Positions 44,441 to 53,130 of a stretch of 64,000 nt of DNA are shown in pieces (the stretch's first letter is position 1; each line of letters begins with the position of its first letter). Position numbers and translations under genes: made by a program. The notes beneath the pieces are model-generated. The model saw nothing but the letters and a program-made list of their open reading frames with translations, did not search any database and was not told the DNA's origin. The stretch spans positions 8,431 to 72,430 of the forward strand of contig JBFMBP010000097.1 in the NCBI GenBank assembly GCA_040755155.1, given 5' to 3'. This DNA is from Candidatus Omnitrophota bacterium (GTDB lineage: Bacteria > Hinthialibacterota > Hinthialibacteria > Hinthialibacterales > Hinthialibacteraceae).

Positions 44441-45559
44441 CTATGTATCATCTTCCGTACTTTCCGGCAGCGCATAGACAAGTCGAATCAAATACCCCAA
44501 AACCAATAGTCCCAAAACGAACGTAATCAAAAACATTGCCAGGCTGGAATAGCTGGGATTCAAGGTTAGTTGATCCATCGTAAAATAGGGCTTCAGCGAA
44601 ACCATCCGCAAGTGTTCCCTGCCCATCGCCATGCCGAAAAGCGCCGCAGACATTAATCCTACGCCGCTCCATAAAAAGATGGATTTTTCAGGCTGCATCA
44701 AAGCCATTATCAAGAATACGAGCAATACGAAAGTAACTACAACGGAAATCGCCCAACCTATAAACAACGCGTCTATGCTCATAAACGCTTTGATGCGGTC
44801 GCCGCCAAGGAAGACAAGGTAAAGAAAGCCCGTAGCCATCGCCGCCAGCGTCCCGCCGATAGCCCATAACAGCCCCGAACGATGCAGCCAGCGCGTAGTC
44901 TCAGCATCTGCGGGATCGTATCGGCGGCGATAACGCGCAACCGCCGCGCACCACATTCCCGCTACGGCCAATGCGCCGGAGATATTATGCAGATAGCGCT
45001 GCCAGAGACTGGAATCGGGCGCGGCGACGCTTTTCGCGCCTGAATAGATGTTCGCCCAATAAGCTGGATTCTCCGTAAGAACGGCGTTGTTGGTGAAAAG
45101 AAAAGCGACCATAAAAAAGAGTATCGTATTGACGATTGCGATGAGGCTTGTCCATAATGAACTCGTCGCGCCTTCCGGTCTCTTGGCGATGGCGATATAA
45201 ATCAAGTAAAACGCGATCATAACCAAAGCCAAGATGCTCATCCAATGCCATCCCATGATGACGTTGGCGGAATAAAAAAAGTTTCCATAGAGCGTTTGCA
45301 CGAACAATAGCGGCGCCACGCCCATCGTAATCGCCAGCGAAAGCGCAACCGGCATCATTTTCAAAAGCAGGGAATCCGCTTTGGCGGCGGCGGGATTTTT
45401 GCCGAAAATCCATTCATTGATCGTGATGATGAGAAAACCGCCGAGAACGAAATTCATAAAGACAACGTGCAGCGTGTACGTCAACAACATCAGAAATTGG
45501 AAGATAAAGGCCGGAGAAGGAATTCCCAACGCATCGGGCGGCGGTACGGGAACGTTCAT
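44441..45559 (-). CDS. Cytochrome bd-superfamily oxidase, second membrane subunit
   Basis: 372 residues with eight to nine hydrophobic segments. It starts PSPAFIFQFLMLLTYTLHVVFMNFVLGG, with a His in the first spans, and has GWHWMSILALVMIAFYL in the third. It overlaps the first subunit gene by four bases (ATGA), so it is its partner. It is too divergent to call CydB with confidence and resembles the second subunit of cytochrome-c-linked bd relatives. Ends in a short cytoplasmic tail (ALPESTEDD). Confidence 0.65.
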   Translation of the reverse strand: MNVPVPPPDALGIPSPAFIFQFLMLLTYTLHVVFMNFVLGGFLIITINEWIFGKNPAAAKADSLLLKMMPVALSLAITMGVAPLLFVQTLYGNFFYSANVIMGWHWMSILALVMIAFYLIYIAIAKRPEGATSSLWTSLIAIVNTILFFMVAFLFTNNAVLTENPAYWANIYSGAKSVAAPDSSLWQRYLHNISGALAVAGMWCAAVARYRRRYDPADAETTRWLHRSGLLWAIGGTLAAMATGFLYLVFLGGDRIKAFMSIDALFIGWAISVVVTFVLLVFLIMALMQPEKSIFLWSGVGLMSAALFGMAMGREHLRMVSLKPYFTMDQLTLNPSYSSLAMFLITFVLGLLVLGYLIRLVYALPESTEDDT

Positions 45560-46914
45560 GAGCGGTCCTCCTTATTCGTGTTCGCTTTCGTTGCGCCAGC
45601 GTTGCGGGAAAGGACGGCGGAACCTTTTTCCGCCAACTCCCGCAGAAAGAGCGTCAAATCGTTTTTGTCTTTTTCCGGTCCGATGAAGGGCGGCATATAA
45701 TACTGCTCCACGTGCAGCGTTTCCAGCGCGTGCGTTATGGACTCTTCCGGCCAGTTCTTGATGAGAGGAACAATGCCGTTGGTTCCATCCACGGTATGGC
45801 AGCGCAGGCATTGCGCCCGATATAATGCCTCGCCGCGTTGGACGGGCGTCATCGTTCCCGCCTCCACGCCCATCGCGACGGCCGTCCAAGGCGCCCATCC
45901 CAACACCCCCTTCTCATTGAGCGCCGCTTCGTCCGCTTTGAGAATCCCGTTGGAATACATGTAATCGTAAATAACGTAAGGCTTGCGGATGCCTTCGCGA
46001 ACGAATTCCATCGAGCCGGTTGCAATAAACGCGATCGCGCCCAACAGGATCGATGTTTCCAGGTTGATGTACCGTTTTTTTAAAACCAGTCCAATATAGG
46101 CGTACAAACCCACTAGCGTCGAGGCGGCTATGCCGAACAAAAAGAACAGCGTCATGGCGATAGCTCCGCCCATGACCAATTGTCTCGCCGCATCCGGCGC
46201 CTGGTAAAAATACCATAACGAAATCGGAAGCATCGAAGCCAGCGGAACCAGCCAGCGGCTGCTTTCGTTGATAATCTCCTGCCGTTCCTCGCGGCTGTAG
46301 CCTTTATTCATATTCACGGCGATGGCAACGAAGATGGCGGTGATGGCGAAAGCGCTGATCGTACGCAATCCCAGCGAAGGCCAATAGGTGGGATTGAAAA
46401 ATCCATCCCAAAACGAATGCGTTTGCAGCCATAGGCCGGGGGAAAGCATGAAGGAGAGAATTCCATTGATAATGACCAGGCTCATATAGGCGGAGATGGC
46501 GTAAATCCATCCCACGATCAAATGCTTTTTAGGATCCATGCGGTCCCAAGTGTAATAATAAACATATCCCGAAACAATTTCGACGATAAAGAAAACCCAT
46601 TCCGTCGCCCATCCCCAAACGTATTGGTGGATCAGCGCCGAAGTCGCTTCCGGACTGACCAGAGCGATGGAAAACCATATCCCCACGCCGGTAATCGCGC
46701 CGAATACGAAGGAAAGCAGAACGAGAAAGCGGCTGTAATCCTTGAGAAAACGGATTAGGAGAGGACGGTTCTGCTTATAGGCTCGATATTCGGTCGCCGC
46801 GGTGAACAGCCCCGCCCCGACGGCGAAATGGGCGACCATGACGTGCGTGATGGCGACGATGGCGATGACCATCCCTCCGCCCAAAAGGGGTACGTCCCAA
46901 ATGGGATATTGCAT
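45556..46914 (-). CDS. Cytochrome bd-superfamily oxidase subunit I with fused cytochrome c
   Basis: 452 residues from MQYPIWDVPLLGGGM. Eight to nine membrane spans hold bd-like features: ITHVMVAHFAVGAGLF (heme-ligand His region), GVGIWFSIALVSPEATSALIHQYVWGWATEWVFFIVEI, and YIGLVLKKRYIN. The C-terminal soluble part has one CxxCH heme c site, AQCLRCHTVDG, with MPPFIGPEKDK supplying a possible axial Met. This combination is known in the OR-C-type group of the bd superfamily, which is thought to take electrons from cytochrome c. It is tightly linked to the second subunit gene downstream. No CydX-like or quinol-loop sequence is visible. Confidence 0.8.
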   Translation of the reverse strand: MQYPIWDVPLLGGGMVIAIVAITHVMVAHFAVGAGLFTAATEYRAYKQNRPLLIRFLKDYSRFLVLLSFVFGAITGVGIWFSIALVSPEATSALIHQYVWGWATEWVFFIVEIVSGYVYYYTWDRMDPKKHLIVGWIYAISAYMSLVIINGILSFMLSPGLWLQTHSFWDGFFNPTYWPSLGLRTISAFAITAIFVAIAVNMNKGYSREERQEIINESSRWLVPLASMLPISLWYFYQAPDAARQLVMGGAIAMTLFFLFGIAASTLVGLYAYIGLVLKKRYINLETSILLGAIAFIATGSMEFVREGIRKPYVIYDYMYSNGILKADEAALNEKGVLGWAPWTAVAMGVEAGTMTPVQRGEALYRAQCLRCHTVDGTNGIVPLIKNWPEESITHALETLHVEQYYMPPFIGPEKDKNDLTLFLRELAEKGSAVLSRNAGATKANTNKEDRS

Positions 46915-47293
46915 CCTCTTTTCCTTTCCGGCAAGAATACGATAAGATCGCAAATCTAGGAGAAGTATTTATTCTTGTCTGAAAATCGATTCGATACGGC
47001 ATAATTATATTGATAATACCGGGATGGCGGAAAAAAACCAAGAATGGAACGCGGCTCTATTTGAAAGGTTCTCGGTCGTGGCAACGTTTCGATTGTCAGT
47101 TCGTTTAACTTCTTTATCGATGATCGACTCAGACTAAACGCAGGGAAAATGTGATGCGCGCCGCCAAACCGACATCTCTCTTGACGAATCGGCGGCTATT
47201 TAAGAAGATGGATGGCAGCCAATGAAAATGAAACAGGCTTTTACTCTCCAATAAAATAGAGCGATTTCTAGAATCACGGCGAGCCAACAAAAA
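46915..47293. other. Divergent intergenic region
   Basis: Some 380 bases between the oxidase operon and a Gfo/Idh gene. It should contain both promoters. I see a TATAAT-like box around 47004-47009 on the minus strand but no matching -35 element. No repeat or RNA gene is recognisable. Confidence 0.4.
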
Positions 47294-48622
47294 ATGAACG
47301 CCAACACTCCTTTATCTCGTAGAAATTTTTTGCATCAAAGCGCTACTGGCGCCGCTGGACTGACGATGCCCCTCATTCTTCCTAGCCGGGGTTGGGCAGG
47401 CGCTAACGAACGCATCTCCATCGGCATGATCGGCATGGGACGGCAGGCGCTTTACGCCAACCTGAAGCCTTTTTTGGAATCGCCCGATACGGTAGTAACA
47501 GCCGTCTGCGACGTGGACTCCTGGCGGTTGGACAATGCACTTAAGACGGTGGAAAAGCATTACGCCGAAGCTAAAAACGCCGATTATAAAGGCTGCGCCG
47601 CTTATAGGGATTTCCGCAGCGCGCTATCGCGACCGGATATCGACGCCGTGATGATCTCGACGCCGGATCATTGGCACGTCCCCATATCCGTAGCCGCCGT
47701 CAACGCGGGCAAGGATGTATGCTGCGAGAAGCCGCTCACGCTGAGCATCGAGGAAGGGCGATATCTCAGCGATCTCGTAACGAGAAAGAAGCGCGTGTTC
47801 CGCACTGACAGCGAATTCCGCTCGCTGCCGGTTTTTCATCGGCAATGCGAACTGGTCCTCAATGGACGCATCGGCGAAGTGCAGAAAATCAAAACCGGCG
47901 TTCCCAAGGGCGATGCCGCCTGTCCGCCGCAGCCGGATATGCCCGTTCCGGACGAACTGGATTACGAGATGTGGCTGGGACCGGCGCCCCGCGCCCCCTA
48001 CACGCTGAACCGCGTCCATCCGCGTAAGGATTATTCCCGCCCCGGCTGGATGCGCGTGCGCGACTATTGCGAAGGCATGGTGACCAATTGGGGCGCCCAT
48101 CTCAACGACATCGCCCAATGGGGTAATGGGACGGAACGCACGGGGCCGGTGGAAGTGGAAGGACGCGGCGAATATCCCGCCGAAGGCTTGTGGAACGTGC
48201 TTTTAAGTTTCGAAGCGGTCTATAAATTTGCGAACGGCGTTCAGTTGACATACGAAACGAGCCAACCTTTCGTGCGTTTCGAAGGTTCGGAAGGCTGGAT
48301 ACAGGCCGATTATACCGGCCAGAAACTGACGGCGTCCTCGGAGGCCATCCTTCAATCCAAAATCGAAGACGGCGAAATTCACTTGCCCCTCAAGAGCGAT
48401 AAGCAGGATTTCATCGACGCCGTAAAATCGCGCGGCCAAACTCTTGAGGACGCCGAGGTAGGCCACCGTACGACGTCGCTCTGCCAACTAGGCCACATCG
48501 CCATTCAGACAGGTAAGAAACTGTATTGGGACCCCAAAGAAGAACGCTTCTCCGGCAACGATATCGCCAATCGCCTGCTATGCCGCCCCCTGCGCTCGCC
48601 GTGGAAGCTGTACGAATTGTAA
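47294..48622 (+). CDS. Gfo/Idh/MocA family oxidoreductase, Tat-exported
   Basis: 442 residues. Tat leader SRRNFLHQSATGAAGL and signal, then GMIGMGRQALYANL (NAD(P) loop) and CCEKPLTLSIEEGRYL with the EKP motif. The C-terminal domain contains VTNWGAHLNDIAQWGNG, a pattern of the planctomycete-like subgroup. It is a paralogue of 35409-36692, but they share little beyond the fold. It has no Shine-Dalgarno sequence and no tight neighbours. Likely acts on an extracytoplasmic sugar derivative; substrate unknown. Confidence 0.9.
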   Translation: MNANTPLSRRNFLHQSATGAAGLTMPLILPSRGWAGANERISIGMIGMGRQALYANLKPFLESPDTVVTAVCDVDSWRLDNALKTVEKHYAEAKNADYKGCAAYRDFRSALSRPDIDAVMISTPDHWHVPISVAAVNAGKDVCCEKPLTLSIEEGRYLSDLVTRKKRVFRTDSEFRSLPVFHRQCELVLNGRIGEVQKIKTGVPKGDAACPPQPDMPVPDELDYEMWLGPAPRAPYTLNRVHPRKDYSRPGWMRVRDYCEGMVTNWGAHLNDIAQWGNGTERTGPVEVEGRGEYPAEGLWNVLLSFEAVYKFANGVQLTYETSQPFVRFEGSEGWIQADYTGQKLTASSEAILQSKIEDGEIHLPLKSDKQDFIDAVKSRGQTLEDAEVGHRTTSLCQLGHIAIQTGKKLYWDPKEERFSGNDIANRLLCRPLRSPWKLYEL

Positions 48623-48780
48623 TTCCAATTGCCAAAGTATTACTCTCCACTCCTATGAAAAAGCAAAGTGGCAAAACCAAAAAACGGATAACACCGTAAT
48701 CACCGCCCTCCATTATTTTTTGGAAAAATCGCTTAATCAAAGAAAACGCAAAAAAGGAAGAATAATTTTATTAATTCTCC

Positions 48781-48834
48781 TTGCATGAACACAAAAAATC
48801 GTATATTATTTATAAACCGACCAGTCGGTTTATA
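48781..48834 (+). promoter_or_regulatory. Promoter and TetR-type operator
   Basis: TTGCAT (48781) and TATTAT (48804) are separated by 17 bases. Immediately downstream, covering the likely start site, is a palindrome with two perfect 11-bp arms, TATAAACCGAC (48811-48821) and GTCGGTTTATA (48824-48834), with CA between. The position fits autorepression by the TetR protein encoded 15 bases further on, which would block RNA polymerase. Confidence 0.85.
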
Positions 48835-48848
48835 TTAAAGAGGAAATA

Positions 48849-49457
48849 ATGCGCTCCGGAAAATTGACAAAAGAACGACTTTTGGATGAAACGACCAAAC
48901 TCGTTCAAACGAAGGGCTTTGGCGCTACTTCCCTCAACGAACTTTTGGCCGTTGCTGGTATTAAGAAGGGGTCGCTTTACTATCACTTCACCGATAAAGA
49001 TCATCTTGGACTGGCCGTGTTGGAACGCGCCAAGACAAGATTCCTGGAATCGCTCGATGAATTGTTGTTCACTTCAACGCCAACAATTAGTATACACAAG
49101 TTTCTCGACTTTGTGTTGGATAGACATCGCAAGAAGGGATTTACAGGCGGGTGCTTGTTCGGCAATACGGCTCTTGAGATGAGCGACGCCGACAATCGAT
49201 ATGCCGTATGCGTGAGCGACCTGTTCCAAGAATGGATAACAAGAATCGAAGCGGTAATCTTGTCTGGCCAACAGGCTGGGGAATTCCGTTCGGACATCCC
49301 AGCCGCCGATCTAGCGCAAGTGTTTGTGTCAACCATCGAAGGCGGGATCATGATGTCGCGGCTAAAAAAGGAGGAAGGCCCATTAAAGACCTGCCTTGAA
49401 ACGCTCATGACTTTCCTCAGAGCAGAACAACGACAAACTAGCAATTCATCTCAATAA
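48849..49457 (+). CDS. TetR/AcrR-family transcriptional regulator
   Basis: 202 residues. The N-terminal helix-turn-helix is RLLDETTKLVQTKGFGATSLNELLAVAGIKKGSLYYHFTDKDHL, the standard TetR DNA-binding domain. The C-terminal domain ligand pocket is not identifiable but has a TetR_C-like pattern (GGCLFGNTALEMSD). It starts after AGAGGA, 15 bases past the palindromic operator. Downstream genes encode an Fe-S flavoprotein, a DsrE-like protein and a redoxin, so it probably senses redox or electrophile stress. A Cys in the GGCLFGNTALEM segment could be a sensor; this is inference. Confidence 0.9.
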   Translation: MRSGKLTKERLLDETTKLVQTKGFGATSLNELLAVAGIKKGSLYYHFTDKDHLGLAVLERAKTRFLESLDELLFTSTPTISIHKFLDFVLDRHRKKGFTGGCLFGNTALEMSDADNRYAVCVSDLFQEWITRIEAVILSGQQAGEFRSDIPAADLAQVFVSTIEGGIMMSRLKKEEGPLKTCLETLMTFLRAEQRQTSNSSQ

Positions 49458-49481
49458 TCGAATAGTACGAAAGGAACTTTT

Positions 49482-50126
49482 ATGAAAGTACTAGGAATCA
49501 GCGGCAGTCCTCGCAAAGGATCAACTACCGACCAGTTGGTACAAGAAGTTCTAGCCGGAGTGGAAGGGTGCGAAACCGAGTTCGTTTCGTTGGCCGGAAA
49601 AAAAATCGGACCGTGTTTAGCGTGTTTGGGATGCGTCGAGACGAACATTTGCCGTCTTAAAGACGATTTGGCGCCAATGCGCCAGACGATCGTCGATTCC
49701 GACGCATATGTCATTGGCGGAGCGAATTACTTCAACAATCTTAACAGTCTTACTCACTGTTTCATGGAACGGTGGTATCAATTCCGTCACCGCGACAGTC
49801 AAGTTATGGCAGGCAAGTTGGGCGTGGCTGTAGGCGTTGGCAGCAACGATCCCAAGCCAGTTATTGAAGTCATCCGCAACTTCTATAAATATAACCAAAT
49901 CGAGTGCGTCGGGGAGGTTGAGGCTAAAGGAGCGGCCTCCTGTTTCATCTGCGGATATGGAGAGACATGCCAATCCGGCGCTATTCACTTTTTCTATGGT
50001 CCGGGCGCGAAGATTACCGAAGAAATTACTCCATCGCTAACCAAACAGCCGCAATCTCGGACAGCGGCGCGCGAGTTGGGCATGAAACTAAGCGAACGCT
50101 TGCATACTCCCGTCATGGGAATGTAA
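49482..50126 (+). CDS. Flavodoxin-fold iron-sulfur flavoprotein (NADPH-dependent FMN reductase-like)
   Basis: 214 residues after AAAGGAAC. The N-terminus VLGISGSPRKGSTTDQL is the FMN-phosphate loop. GPCLACLGCVETNIC carries a Cys-rich cluster (CxxCxxC, then C) of the iron-sulfur flavoprotein type. Cysteines near CFICGYGETCQSGA could add a second binding site. It transfers electrons to a small redox partner. Second gene of the TetR operon, 24 bases downstream of it. Confidence 0.87.
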   Translation: MKVLGISGSPRKGSTTDQLVQEVLAGVEGCETEFVSLAGKKIGPCLACLGCVETNICRLKDDLAPMRQTIVDSDAYVIGGANYFNNLNSLTHCFMERWYQFRHRDSQVMAGKLGVAVGVGSNDPKPVIEVIRNFYKYNQIECVGEVEAKGAASCFICGYGETCQSGAIHFFYGPGAKITEEITPSLTKQPQSRTAARELGMKLSERLHTPVMGM

Positions 50127-50181
50127 CGTGGCGGACTCAGGAATAGATTTAAATCCAAATTATTCTCTAGGAGGCAATTCC

Positions 50182-50625
50182 ATGAATAAAAAACAACTAT
50201 TCTATCTTAGCGGGACGATCCTAGCCATGTTTTATATCGTCTCCTCTTTCGCTCAAGTGAAGGAATCATCTTCAAAACCAAACCCAAACGACTCTCGTCT
50301 CGCGGTGGTATGGACAAGCGGCGATCCGGATGTAGCCCACCGGGTTTGTCTTATGTACTCACATGCCGCCTTGCAAAACAAATGGTTCGACGAAGTGCGA
50401 TTGATCGTATGGGGACCCTCGGCCAGACTCCTGGCGGGAGACAAGGATCTTCAAGCCAAAATTAAAAAGATGATGGAGGATGGCGTGATTGTTCAGGCTT
50501 GCATCGTATGCGCCGACTCTTACGGCGTTACTGAAACGCTACGTGGATTGGGGATTGAAGTGAAGGCGATGGGCCAACCTTTGACGAGTTTTCTAAAAGA
50601 AAACTATAAAATACTGACATTTTAA
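50182..50625 (+). CDS. Exported DsrE/F-like protein
   Basis: 147 residues from MNKKQLFYLSGTILAMFYIVSSF (signal peptide) after AGGAGG; an earlier in-frame ATG at 50128 lacks such a site. The mature domain is DsrE/F-like: RLAVVWTSGDPDVAHRVCLMYSHAAL, DEVRLIVWGPSARLL, and VQACIVCADSYGVTETLRGLGIEVK with the Cys pair at the usual sulfur-carrier position. DsrE proteins move sulfur or act in sulfur and redox sensing, normally in the cytoplasm. Export is uncommon but known. Part of the TetR operon. Confidence 0.85.
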   Translation: MNKKQLFYLSGTILAMFYIVSSFAQVKESSSKPNPNDSRLAVVWTSGDPDVAHRVCLMYSHAALQNKWFDEVRLIVWGPSARLLAGDKDLQAKIKKMMEDGVIVQACIVCADSYGVTETLRGLGIEVKAMGQPLTSFLKENYKILTF

Positions 50626-50670
50626 ATCCCGCCTCTGGATGATAGGGACTATTTGCTAAAGGGAGTTCTT

Positions 50671-50742
50671 ATGTCAATTTTGCCGCTTTCCAAAGAAAGA
50701 AGCGTTCAACAAATCCAATTGCGAAAGGATAATATTCGATGA
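50671..50742 (+). CDS. 23-codon ORF coupled to redoxin gene
   Basis: A short frame starting at an ATG eight bases after AGGGAG (50660-50665). It encodes MSILPLSKERS and ends RKDNIR with a TGA that overlaps the next ATG (ATGA). Ribosome-binding site, start and coupling are those of a real operon gene. It may be a small leader or the surviving start of a truncated gene. Its expression is not shown by sequence. Confidence 0.45.
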   Translation: MSILPLSKERSVQQIQLRKDNIR

Positions 50743-51380
50743 CTCATAATATTCTCAATGCCGTGATTGTATTTTCCCTCGTTTTTCTCTCTTCTTGCGC
50801 CGAATCGCCTAATTCCAGCGAACATGCTTCCCCTCAAACGAGTAGCGCAGCCGAACAGATTATGGAAACATCATCGCCCAACCGATCGCTACCGCCCGTT
50901 GTGGGAGAAAAAGCGTTGGATTTTTCGTTGCCCACACTCGACAAAAAAACGTTTCAACTTTCAAAGCAGTTAACTAAAGGACCTGTGGCGCTCGTGATAC
51001 TACGCGGTTGGCCTGGTTATCAATGTCCGATATGCGCGACGCAAGTTGGAAAGTTCATTGCTCGCGCCGATGATTTTAGATCTGTCAATGCGCGCGTTGC
51101 GTTCGTTTATCCCGGACCAGCAGACCATCTTGTTGAACATGCCGAAGAGTTCTTCAGCAGACAAAACATCCCCGATAACTTCTTCTTCCTAATCGACCCA
51201 GATTTCAAGTTTACCGTCAGCTATGGCTTGCGTTGGAACGCCCCAAAGGAAACCGCTTATCCCTCGACTTTTATCATCGACCAACAAGGAGCGATCCGCT
51301 TCGAAAAAGTAAGTAAAACCCACGGGGATCGCGCCAGCGCCGACGATGTACTGAAAGTTCTTGCTGAAATGAAAGAATAG
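50739..51380 (+). CDS. Redoxin/AhpC-TSA-like lipoprotein
   Basis: 213 residues. The signal ends in lipobox VFLSSC, then a low-complexity linker, and a thioredoxin-like domain: ALDFSLPTLDKKTFQLSKQL, VILRGWPGYQCPICATQVGKF with two Cys (CPIC) of peroxiredoxin-like type, and YPSTFIIDQQGAIRF. It would reduce peroxides or disulfides on the periplasmic side. Last gene of the TetR operon. Its start is coupled to the 23-codon ORF, so translation may be tied to it. Confidence 0.88.
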   Translation: MTHNILNAVIVFSLVFLSSCAESPNSSEHASPQTSSAAEQIMETSSPNRSLPPVVGEKALDFSLPTLDKKTFQLSKQLTKGPVALVILRGWPGYQCPICATQVGKFIARADDFRSVNARVAFVYPGPADHLVEHAEEFFSRQNIPDNFFFLIDPDFKFTVSYGLRWNAPKETAYPSTFIIDQQGAIRFEKVSKTHGDRASADDVLKVLAEMKE

Positions 51381-51436
51381 AATCCATATTACTACAACGT
51401 TGCGATGGTAAAGGCGTCCTAAAAAACGTTCGAATA

Positions 51437-53059
51437 CTATTTAAAAATAATAAACAGACTAGCGGACGATGCTACCATCACCGCCCACCAGAGCATCAGG
51501 TTGCGACGGCCGCGATTCATAACTCGTTCTGATTCGGGCAGCCTTCCCCATTGGGCGTTCCAGATGGCGTCGGGATCGTACATCTCTTGCGCGTTTTTGG
51601 GAATAAGATAAGTGGCGAGCGTGAGCGCCGCCAGGCAAATCGCCCAGTTGACCGCCGCCCGGTTCAACAACGGCTTGAGTTGCGCGACGCCTTGCGTCCC
51701 CCATGTTTCTGCGAAGATTTTCAGGCATACGCCGCTGAAGATTCCGAAAATCAGCGTAAACGCCGCCGCGCGCCCGTGCGCCTTTCGCCAGAGGAATGCC
51801 GCCAGAAAGATAACGGTAACCGGCGGCGCCAGAAAAGCGGCCATGTCTTGAATGTAAATGAATATCCCGCCTTCCCACATCAGGAGCAGCGGAGCAAACG
51901 CCGTTCCGATGAGGATGACGATGAAAGTGGACCAGCGTCCGGTCGAAACCAATTCCGCATCGGTTGCATTAGGGCGGCAATATCGTTTATAGATATCCAT
52001 CGACCAGATCGTGGAGGCGGAATTCAAGACGCAAGAAACAGTGCTCATGATCGCCGCGATCAGCGCCGCCAGCAGGATTCCCTTCCCTACCGGAGGCAGA
52101 AATTCGTTAATCATTTTGACGTAAACGGCGTCTTCTTTCAGACCCGGCCCGAATTTGGCGAAGGCGACGAGGCCGGGGAATACGATGATGGAAGGGAGAA
52201 TCAATTTGATGTAAGCGCAGCCGATGACGCCCATCTTGGCGTCCCATTCGCTTTTCGCGCCCAGGCAGCGTTGAATGTAAAACTGGTTGGCGCCGACGTA
52301 CCATAGCGACAAGGTCAGCCAGAAAGTAGCCACGCCCGGCCACGGCGAGACGGGATGATTGGCGGATTGAATGAGGCTGAAGCGCGAAGCGTCGTAAGCC
52401 AGGTTGGTTTCGATCACCTTATGAAAACCGCCCGCATTGTGAAGACCGATGAAGAGCAGCAGCGCGCCGCCAAGGACAAGAATGACCACCTGTAAAACGT
52501 CCGTCCAGACCACGGAAAGCAGCCCGCCATAAATGCAGTAAGCCGCCGTCGCCGCCGATATCATCAATATGCCGCCGATAAAAAAGGAGTTGAAGGATTC
52601 TACGGGGCGTTGCAGCGTCATCTCGTAGATGATTCGTCCGCCCGCATACAAAGCGGGAGCGAGAACCACCATCACCATGTGAAATAGGCTGAACAAGGCG
52701 AAGACGGAGCGAGTAGCCGGAGAATAGCGCCGTTCCAAAAATTCGGGAATAGTATAAAGCCGCTTGCGGTAGAAGAAAGGCAGGAATATCCAAGCCAAAA
52801 TGGAATAAGGAATGAAGTTTCCCCATTCGAAGGTAGCGGGCGCCAGTCCGACGGCGTAGGCGGTTCCCACCATGCCGATAAAATGCTCCGTGCCAATGTT
52901 GGCGCCAGTCATGGACATGGAGATGGCGTACCAAGGCAGTTTGCGGCCTGCCAGAAAATAATCGTCGGCGACGTTTTTCTCTTTCCTCGCCACCCAAAAA
53001 CCCAAGCCCAGCGAGACGATGAAATAAGCGGCGGTTACGGCTAAAACGGTGATGTCCAT
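51437..53059 (-). CDS. Sodium/solute symporter (SSS family)
   Basis: 540 residues from MDITVLAVTAAYFIVSLGLG with about 13 to 14 membrane spans. KNVADDYFLAGRKLPWYAISMSMTGANIGTEHFIGMVG is the SSS signature (SGLT-like) region, YGGLLSVVWTDVLQVVILVLG the second, and AAIMSTVSCVLNSASTIWSMDIYKRY the third. The sodium-site serines appear in SCVLNSAST. Substrate likely a sugar, inositol or sialic acid. It stands alone, though the nearby CBM9 and beta-helix genes suggest glycan use. Confidence 0.9.
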   Translation of the reverse strand: MDITVLAVTAAYFIVSLGLGFWVARKEKNVADDYFLAGRKLPWYAISMSMTGANIGTEHFIGMVGTAYAVGLAPATFEWGNFIPYSILAWIFLPFFYRKRLYTIPEFLERRYSPATRSVFALFSLFHMVMVVLAPALYAGGRIIYEMTLQRPVESFNSFFIGGILMISAATAAYCIYGGLLSVVWTDVLQVVILVLGGALLLFIGLHNAGGFHKVIETNLAYDASRFSLIQSANHPVSPWPGVATFWLTLSLWYVGANQFYIQRCLGAKSEWDAKMGVIGCAYIKLILPSIIVFPGLVAFAKFGPGLKEDAVYVKMINEFLPPVGKGILLAALIAAIMSTVSCVLNSASTIWSMDIYKRYCRPNATDAELVSTGRWSTFIVILIGTAFAPLLLMWEGGIFIYIQDMAAFLAPPVTVIFLAAFLWRKAHGRAAAFTLIFGIFSGVCLKIFAETWGTQGVAQLKPLLNRAAVNWAICLAALTLATYLIPKNAQEMYDPDAIWNAQWGRLPESERVMNRGRRNLMLWWAVMVASSASLFIIFK

Positions 53060-53130
53060 ACCCAAACTCTTTTCTGATAGAATCGAATGCAGTTATTTTT
53101 TATTGTGAAAAATTCATAGGATCATTTCAT

